NCBI RefSeq assembly: GCF_041260155.1
Contig: NC_091934.1
Coordinates: forward strand, 46,332,842-46,396,841
Direction of reading: 5' to 3'
Length of the DNA: 64,000 nt
Source: Ptychodera flava
Lineage: Eukaryota > Hemichordata > Enteropneusta > Ptychoderidae
Shown: positions 57,113 to 64,000 of the stretch, piece after piece
Layout of the letters: each line of letters opens with the position of its first letter
Numbering within the stretch: the stretch's first letter is position 1
The notes under the pieces: generated by a model
What the model was told of the DNA's origin: nothing
Seen by the model: the letters and a program-made list of their open reading frames with translations, nothing else
The model's database searches: none
Program-made: the position numbers and the translations under genes

Positions 57113-57490
57113 GTAGTATGCGCCTCGAAATTGAATGAGTTAAACGTTTGATCACACTTTTCTGAACGTTACTTTCATCCATTCTCTCAACAAAACAACA
57201 GTGAAATCAGAAATCATTATGTGACATTTGGTACCATTGCAACAAATTACCTTACATAAACCGAAATTTGAAATTCAAAATGGCTGCCATCCCTGTATTA
57301 ACTCTATGGGGAAAATCGAATTTCGAGCTTTCAAAAAACTAGGACTGTGATAATTTTATACTCCAAAAGCTTCAAAATAAGTGCCCACCAGATGTTCAAA
57401 AGAAAAGAATTGTAAAAATTTGAGAAACCGAGTATTTGTCCCCGGGGAAGGTTTTACATTCCGGTAGTTTCTATAGAGAGTACAGGGTCC
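57113..57490 (+). mobile_element. Copy of the TAGTATGCGCC-type MITE with intact left end
   Basis: Starts TAGTATGCGCCTCGAAATTG and carries ATTTGGTACCATTGCAAC, TTTGAAATTCAAAATGGC and ACTCTATGGGGAAAATCG. The right end is not recognisable. Confidence 0.65.
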
Positions 57491-58984
57491 TTCATTCCAA
57501 AAGTCGAGGAGGAATGGTAACGTTTGGTACAATATAATTTGTTTTTTAACAGAAGTTAAAGAAACGAAACTAATTCAAATTGATCCAGTCTGAAGATCAT
57601 GTCCGTCATAAAAATCTAAATCATGCCAATAAAACCATTTCATTTGAAAGGCTGATATGTCAGTCATCGCTACAACTGACCGAAATTTCATTGTGTAAAT
57701 AGGGCGGTGAGAATTTCATTGCACAGACGAATTGTCACAGGTAACGAATTCCCTTGTTTGTAAAAATGTACGGATGATTTTACAAGGAGGCTATTGGTTG
57801 TTTTACCGTAAGGTACACTACTATAATGAGATATGCGGCTTATATTTTTTTCACTATAAATATCTGTTTTAAGTGCTGTGGGTTATTTTCACTCATTAAC
57901 TTATCTTTGCCCACTATGAGGTACCCAGCATCGGAAGCATTGACTGCACGAGACGTTCAGAATTCATTTGTATTACATAGACTTTAATAATTCTCGGTAG
58001 ACAGTCTTGACAGTTGCCATAGCCCAAGATACGCTTCTCCCATTGCCTAAATGTGTTGGGTTGCTCGTTGGTCGTTCCGTCCTCCTGCCCTGTCCTTTGT
58101 ATTCCTCTCTCCGTACTGTTTAAGAATGGGATTTTAAACGTATCTGTAAGGCATGGCTTTGATCATACGATAGTAAAGGTACAATAATACATTCATTCAT
58201 AAACATCAATACATTTCTTGAGATTAAATTTACACGTCACGATTAATATTGAAAAGTCAACGTGACACGTTGCAAATCCATCATGATTCTTAATAAAATT
58301 CAAATACATGATTGCTTTCGTCCAGACTTGATAAACATCCTCATAAATTGTAATTAATGTCTTTGAGTATTTTCCGCCAATATTGTTCGTGTGCGCTTTT
58401 GCATGCAAATCAACCTATAATTGAGCTCTTGTTGGTGTAATTCATAATTATACTGGTGCCGACCACGACTTGGTGCATATCTATCTTGCATTACCTTGGT
58501 AACACCACCAGTAACATTAGGCTGTGTAAGCAATTTATGACGGCATCTGGCTATGGTTAGGGAACTATTCAATGTATTCTTACATTTTTTATTTTAAATT
58601 GATTATTGCTGGAATAGTACATGAAAATCGGGATTTAAACATTTATAAAACAGAACTTTCAGTTCACAAAGGTTACGTTCTTAATATATACAATGTAAGA
58701 ATATTTATTTCTTGCATTTACAATTGATTTAAAGGGAAATGGTTCTCCCGTCTGCGGTTGTGCGACTTTCTTTTTGATAAACAGAGCCTCTTCCAAGATA
58801 CTCGCGACGCATGTCCAGAAAATGTGAAGCAAATTCAACATTTGATACATGTTCATAGTTCACCAGTTTTGTAGCTTTCTAATCACTGCAAGACTTTGCC
58901 AAATAAACGTTGGTTGCATCCCTTCGTTTGCATGAAGCTGTCTCGGCCGCGGTCAAGTTTCAATCAAAGGCGCCCGAGCCCTGG

Positions 58985-59190
58985 ATAGTCTGCTAAATCG
59001 ATCGATTTTCTGCTCGATCTATCGAGCCCGTACTCGATCTGCACGCCTCTGCAACCTAAGACCTGCAACCTAAGACCTGCAACCTAAGAATATTTAGGTT
59101 GCAGTGGCGGGCAGATCGAACATCGATCGAGTACGGGATCGATAGATTGAGCAGAAAATCGATCGATTTAGCAGACTACCCAACCAAGGG
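58985..59190. mobile_element. Fold-back palindrome with ATCGATCGAT-rich arms
   Basis: The left arm TAGTCTGCTAAATCGATCGA then TTTTCTGCTC, ATCTATCGA and CCCGTACTCGATC is matched by its inverted copy at the right, ending ATCGATTTAGCAGACTA. The loop contains three copies of ACCTGCAACCTAAG-type sequence. Probably a fold-back MITE. Confidence 0.75.
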
Positions 59191-59256
59191 CGCCTTAGGT
59201 TTCGATACACCATTTCAAAATCTTAAATGAGCACCATCTGATGTTAGGATAGAATG

Positions 59257-59315
59257 TGCATAGCAACAGACCCAATGCATAGCAACAGACCCACTGCGTA
59301 GCAACAGACCCATTG
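59257..59315. repeat. Short tandem repeat, ~20-bp unit x3
   Basis: GCATAGCAACAGACCCA is repeated three times with small changes. Confidence 0.8.
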
Positions 59316-59589
59316 TACAAGTCTTAATGTGCATCTGCACACGGGACGCCCCGATCCCTTCAAGCGTACATGTTACAATAATAACATCAACCAGTTTACC
59401 ATCTCAAAGTTTACCATGTTCAAAGAGACGGATTTCCCATAAGAATATCGGCGACGGCGAACTCACTGCTTTTATTATAAAAGTTAGGGTCAGAAAGAAA
59501 TATAAACACATGAATTATAATTTAAAATAGAATCACATTCAAACTTCAATATACATGAATACACACAAGTATCGAGAATGTCATATATT

Positions 59590-59597
<8 letters not shown>

Positions 59598-59645
<48 letters not shown>
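59598..59645. repeat. (TA)n microsatellite
   Basis: A near-pure TA run embedded in AT-rich DNA. Confidence 0.9.
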
Positions 59646-59650
<5 letters not shown>

Positions 59651-60370
59651 ATATTTATATAATTTACAGATATAATTGCTCTCTACTTGAAGTAATTTGT
59701 GCTATAATATATGAAAACAAGTCAGATTAGTAGTATGCGCACAGTAGTATGCGCACCAGGCAACACGCTTGATATACGTTCAGTATAATACGTAATCGGA
59801 TTAATATATAACACAATATCAGTGGTATATGTAACATATATCTTTGCATATAGAACATACCAATACGTTGGTATACGCAACGTATATCTAAAATGATGTA
59901 GAACGAGAGTATACGTAATGCAGATCTTTTCGGACTAAGTGTGCACAAAAGTACAGAATCAGTATATTGGTGTCTTTTGCCTGTATCAGGCATTTTGCCG
60001 GTGATGATTGATATAATACACGACAAATGAAAGATAATTTGGATGAACGACCTTAAACCATTTCACCATCATGTTTTGGCCCAAACCAATTATCAGTAAT
60101 TGTACTTGAGGACTTGTTGCACGGAACTGTGGCTAAAAGTTCATGTGCGTCACAGTGATACGCTAAAGAATAAGCTAACAAATTTATCATGTCACGTACA
60201 ACGAAAAATCTTATACTTTACTTAATAATGTAAAAACCTTGGTCAATTGGTAATATATGAAATACATGTACAGACGGCAGAATGTAGCAGCAGCGATATC
60301 GAACGAGTATTTTAAAAAGTTTTCTGAGATACATGATATTTTGTATTCACAGTTGTAAATTTACATGAAA

Positions 60371-61235
60371 GCTCGGGTGATATTACATGTTGTGTAAGGG
60401 GTTATCACATACTGGGCTGTGTCGGGTGATATAACATGTTGTGTAAAGGGTTATCACATACTTGGTTGTGTCGGGTGATATTACATGTTGTGTAAGGGGT
60501 TATCACATACTGGGCTGTGTCGGGTGATATTACATGTTGTGTAAGGGGTTATCACATACTGGGCTGTGTCGGGTGATATTACATGTTGTAAGGGTTATCA
60601 CATACTGGGCTGTGTCGGGTGATATTACATGTTGTATAATGAGTTATCACATACTTGGTTGTGTCGGGTGATATTACATGTTGTGTAAGGAGTTATCACA
60701 TACTTGGTTGTGTTGGGTGATATTACATGTTGTGTAAGGGGTTATCACATACTGGGCTGTGTCGGGTGATATTACATGTTGTGTAAAGGGTTATCACATA
60801 CTTGGTTGTGTCAGATGATATTACATGTTGTGTAAGGGGTTATCACATACTGGGCTGTGTCGGGTGATATAACATGTTGTGTAAAGGGTTATCACATACT
60901 TGGTTGTGTCGGGTGATATTACATGTTGTGTAAGGGGTTATCACATACTGGGCTGTGTCGGGTGATATTACATGTTGTGTAAGGGGTTATCACATACTGG
61001 GCTGTGTCGGGTGATATTACATGTTGTGTAATGAGTTATCACATACTTGGTTGTGTCGGGTGATATTACATGTTGTGTAAGGAGTTATCACATACTTGGT
61101 TGTGTCGGGTGATATTACATGTTGTGTAAGGAGTTATCACATACTTGGTTGTGTTGGGTGATATTACATGTTGTGTAAGGGGTTATCACATACTGGGCTG
61201 TGTCGGATGTTATTACATGTTGTGTAAGTATTATC
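60371..61235. repeat. Minisatellite, 49-bp unit, about 17-18 copies
   Basis: Units contain GGGTGATATTACATGTTGTG, TAAGGGGTTATCACATACT and either GGGCTGTGTC or TGGTTGTGTC. The two ending types alternate irregularly, and a few units carry small deletions. It is unrelated in sequence to the 49-bp array at 20731-21328. Confidence 0.93.
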
Positions 61236-61635
61236 ACATGCTTGATTGTGTTTCATATTTGGTATTGAAAGGTTTAAAATTACATTAAAGTTTTTTTTTT
61301 AATTTCTCGTGTAAATATTCATAACGCATCAGGTTGGCTATCTCATATTCAGTTGTACGCACATTACTGTACAGCAACACATCTCAAGATTGTTGAAGCA
61401 GTTACAACAAAATAAGATTCCTAAAAATGATCTGACTCTGACATCATCGGTTACGTAAATAGGATTTCAAAACTGCAAGATGCACGGTTAGGCAATATCC
61501 TATTCGAATATAAGCAGATTGTCTCAGTGTCCAAGGGATAAAAGAGACGAACAATCAACATATTGAAAGCCTCAAAAGTAATAATGACCCGGGCAGCATT
61601 CACAGGAGAGGCCTGAGCGCATTTTCAATTTAACG

Positions 61636-61928
61636 TAGTATGCGCCAGGGAGACAGATCCTCGGACTCTCAAACTTTCAGAGTTTTATTCTTTTCTGATC
61701 TACCACTTTGGGGGCTATTTTAAAGCTTTTGGAGAAAGAAAAAAATCGGCGGCTTTGTATGTTCGAAAATAGATTTCGGTGAATCCTGGGTAATTGTTTC
61801 TCTGGTACCAAAATTTGCACGGTGACCCCCGATTTTTGTATTTTGAAATTTGAAAGAATATAGTTGAAAAATTCCTTGAGGAAAGTTTAAGCACAATTTT
61901 AAGTCTTTAACTTTCGAGGCGCATACTA
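61636..61928 (-). mobile_element. Complete TAGTATGCGCC-ended MITE, 293 bp
   Basis: The only copy with both ends clear: TAGTATGCGCC at the left and GGCGCATACTA at the right. Relative to the other copies it is inverted, so TTTCGAGGCGCATACTA closes it. The interior has GCACGGTGACCCCCGATTTT and TTGTTTCTCTGGTACCAAA, the reverse complement of the family core. Confidence 0.75.
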
Positions 61929-61931
61929 GCT

Positions 61932-62007
61932 TACTGCGCTTGTGTTGGGAATGCCATTATATTCTTGTGTTGGGAATGCCATTATATTCTTGTGTTGGGA
62001 ATGCCAT
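61932..62007. repeat. Tandem repeat, ~24-bp unit x3
   Basis: TTGTGTTGGGAATGCCATTA is repeated three times beside the MITE end. Confidence 0.85.
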
Positions 62008-62158
62008 CGCATATACTCATTCAGGCACAGAAGGGTCGTAGAAATTCTTGTGTAGTCATCTCCAGAATGAAAAAGTGAGAGACATCCGTCCTTTGCTGTG
62101 AATACTGTCCTAGTCCTAAAACTACATTTTTTATAGAAAGTTGTAGTGGATATTAGGT

Positions 62159-62752
62159 CTACTCATCCTCAATTTCCACAGGGTTTCTTTCTGACATTGC
62201 ACCCATATATAAATTTTCGCTGCTGTTTTCTGTCCTGATGGTATAAATACCTGTCGCAGCTTTCTCACGTCTGTGCTTTCTGCACAGTAAGTGCAGGCAT
62301 TCTCTGCGAAACTTCGGGTTGAACAGTGAGTAAATAATGGGATTCATACAGCTATTGGCGTAAGGCATTAATAAACCGACATTTTTCACCATGGGGTGTA
62401 AGGTATTTTCTGGCAAATATATAAATACCAAATTATATGTACTGAATAGAACGTAACTCAAGAAATATGCTATGAAAACTATGAATAGTGTGCGTGCTAC
62501 TTTCCAATGCGCGGAGTCAAATTTTGAAGTTGTTCTCCGATTGTTACGGGCATTTCTTGTACTCCTGCGCACCTCGACGATAACTACGGTGTTCAAAATG
62601 AACGTGAGGGCCGATGGAATGTAGAACAGCACTAGGTTGAAATACCAGGCTTTGAAATGTGGGAACCAATCACCGTCAGGCATATCCAATTTACATACAA
62701 AAGGCAATTTTCCCGTATAGGTGTCGCCAAGATCAGTCTTTTTGTAGACAGT
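62159..62752 (-). CDS. Class A GPCR gene C, exon 3 (TM5-TM7 and C-tail)
   Basis: Terminal coding exon of the third receptor paralogue, opening in phase 0 after the acceptor TTCCTTGCAG. It codes 197 residues with the second extracellular loop cysteine (FVCKLDMPDGDW), TM5 (YFNLVLFYIPSALTFILNT), a basic inner loop, TM6 (LFIVFIAYFLSYVLFSTYNL) and TM7 (MPYANSCMNPIIYSLFNPKF). TM6 again has no CWxP. The loop-2 and TM5 region is very close to gene A, whereas exon 2 is closer to gene B. Confidence 0.88.
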   Translation of the reverse strand, partial: TVYKKTDLGDTYTGKLPFVCKLDMPDGDWFPHFKAWYFNLVLFYIPSALTFILNTVVIVEVRRSTRNARNNRRTTSKFDSAHWKVARTLFIVFIAYFLSYVLFSTYNLVFIYLPENTLHPMVKNVGLLMPYANSCMNPIIYSLFNPKFRRECLHLLCRKHRREKAATGIYTIRTENSSENLYMGAMSERNPVEIEDE

Positions 62753-63171
62753 CTGCAAGGAAAGGCATTTAAAGAAAGATTAATCGCTCAGTGATGGTGT
62801 TAAAGAGCGCCCTCGCTAGCGCTTTGCTTCTGCGAACAAATCGCTGACAAACGACCTAAAAAGGATGTCTGAAGTAACGGTGAGGCTTAGCACATCGTTT
62901 TTAGGGTTTTCGTAAGTTCGACGAGTTTCTTGGGCAAAAGTTACTTGAGTTCTGTTCTCCGATCGATCCGTGCTTTTTTTACCAGGCTAACAATGTCACT
63001 AAGCTGCTTACACGGACCTTTGCTGAGCTCTTCATCGTTTTGTTAGTAATTTGACTGAACGCAAAAGGTTTGAGAGAGTGTTTAATAAAGTAAATTTGAG
63101 TTCAGCAGCCAGCCCTGCAAGATAAATGCCCAAACAGTAAAATGTAGACATACGTGCTTACGTGACTGTAC

Positions 63172-63464
63172 CTTAAACATGAACAATGTTGGCGATGCTG
63201 CCACCAACGACAGAATCCAAAGAAAAATGATGATAAATATGGTTCTCTTCAGAGTAAAACTTATCTTGAATTTCATTGGGTGGCATATTGCAAAATATCG
63301 ATCGATTGCTATGGCGACCATTGTGAACACAGTGATATTAAAGCCGACATATCGCAGGAATCTATGGACCACGCACATCTCGTCAGTTTTCCACAATATC
63401 GGCCAGGTATCATGGTAGAATTCGGTGATGTGTAGCACCATCACGACCAGTGCCAGAAGATCAC
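63172..63464 (-). CDS. Class A GPCR gene C, exon 2 (TM2-TM4)
   Basis: A 293-bp exon with acceptor CTTTCATAG and donor AAG|GTACAG. It starts in phase 1 and ends in phase 0. It codes TM2 (GDLLALVVMVLHITEFY), the cysteine before TM3 (KTDEMC), TM3 with DRYFAICHP, and TM4 (IFLWILSLVAASPTLFMF). Exon 1 is not present in the remaining 500 bp and must lie beyond the right edge, so the gene is partial in this window. Confidence 0.9.
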
Positions 63465-63776
63465 CTATGAAAGTGACAAAATGAAATTCATTTGAAAAGT
63501 ATGGATAACAAATGCCACACTTTTTTCCCGAAATTTTAGATAAACCTTATAGAGGTGGTTGGTTTATTCTTTGTTCAAGGTCCTTGGCCCATAGTACAAT
63601 ATTAATTAAACTTTACAGATAATCTGATAAAACTAATAATCTGATAAAAGCTTATAAACCACAGTGATAATCATTGTTATGTATGTACCATGCACATATT
63701 ACATGCATCGCAGTGCGCGCGTACCATCGGTATTTGCACTGCAGTCCAATACAAAAACATTATGCAATAACCTTAG

Positions 63777-63960
63777 AGGTATACTGTCACCTGTTCCAAT
63801 TTGCTACAGTTACCACAGAAAGAGAAAATCTAACCAATCACAGATTTTATGCGGGTGGCCGCTTTTTAGAAACAGCGCCCTCACATGGGCATTTTGAATA
63901 CCAAGAATCGCCCCTTTGACCATATATGGGCATATTTAGATTATAGGTGACTTTATACCT
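63777..63960 (+). mobile_element. TTAA-flanked MITE, copy 3
   Basis: About 184 bp, in intron 1 of receptor gene C. The left end AGGTATACTGTCACCT (starting 63777) is matched by the inverted right end AGGTGACTTTATACCT. The right flank is TTAA and the left flank is TTAG. It is the best preserved copy at both ends. Confidence 0.75.
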
Positions 63961-64000
63961 TTAAGTTAATAAGAATTCATAACCCAGACTTCTTTTGTTT

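Noticed and set aside
60371..61235. Regular repeat-spacer look, as in a CRISPR array
   Set aside because: The whole 49-bp unit is repeated with no unique spacers, there are no Cas genes, and the DNA is animal genomic. It is a minisatellite.
63664..63919. Two overlapping frames at the right edge, similar to frames near 22955 and 25783
   Set aside because: The similarity comes from the TTAA-flanked MITE, not from protein conservation.

Overview
The window is animal genomic DNA: AT-rich, dense in microsatellites and small transposons, with spliced genes that have GT-AG introns and no bacterial-style operons. The receptor genes, the transposon content and the presence of a Polinton fit a marine invertebrate. 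A deuterostome such as a hemichordate, echinoderm or lancelet is a guess I cannot confirm from sequence alone.

Host genes. Three tandem paralogues of one class A (rhodopsin-like) G-protein-coupled receptor lie on the minus strand. Each has the same layout: exon 1 codes an N-glycosylated N-terminus plus TM1 and ends in phase 1; exon 2 is exactly 293 bp and codes TM2-TM4 with the DRY motif; exon 3 codes TM5-TM7 with NPIIY. Gene A is at 15190-3652, gene B at 35097-31164, and gene C runs off the right edge (exons 2 and 3 at 63464-62159). All eight exons are open and have good splice sites.

Mobile DNA. Between genes B and C sits a Polinton/Maverick, a virus-like self-synthesising DNA transposon, at 37815-54791. 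It is 16,977 bp long, has near-identical terminal inverted repeats of 354 and 347 bp, and is flanked by a perfect 6-bp target duplication (AATATA). It carries a protein-primed family B DNA polymerase, a chromodomain integrase, a packaging ATPase, a double-jelly-roll major capsid protein, a capsid-associated protein, about eight small conserved or unknown proteins, and an unusual gene that joins a deoxynucleoside-kinase-like P-loop domain to a DEDDh 3'-5' exonuclease. No adenain-type protease was found. Almost every gene has a TATATA(G/C)-like motif 9-13 nt before its ATG. Several genes are interrupted by single-base frame breaks, most of them of the missing-base type, while the two terminal repeats differ by indels and only one substitution. 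That pattern suggests a very young copy whose breaks may partly be consensus errors.

The rest. Introns and intergenic DNA hold small DNA transposons (a TTA-flanked Harbinger-like MITE, a TTAA-flanked MITE in three copies, a TAGTATGCGCC-ended MITE in about six copies, and a 2.2-kb element with internal tandem repeats), two fold-back palindromes, four minisatellite arrays (53 bp, 49 bp, a second unrelated 49 bp, and a degenerate ~88-bp dimer) and many microsatellites. Outside the receptor exons and the Polinton I found no other convincing protein-coding gene, and I recognised no tRNA or rRNA.
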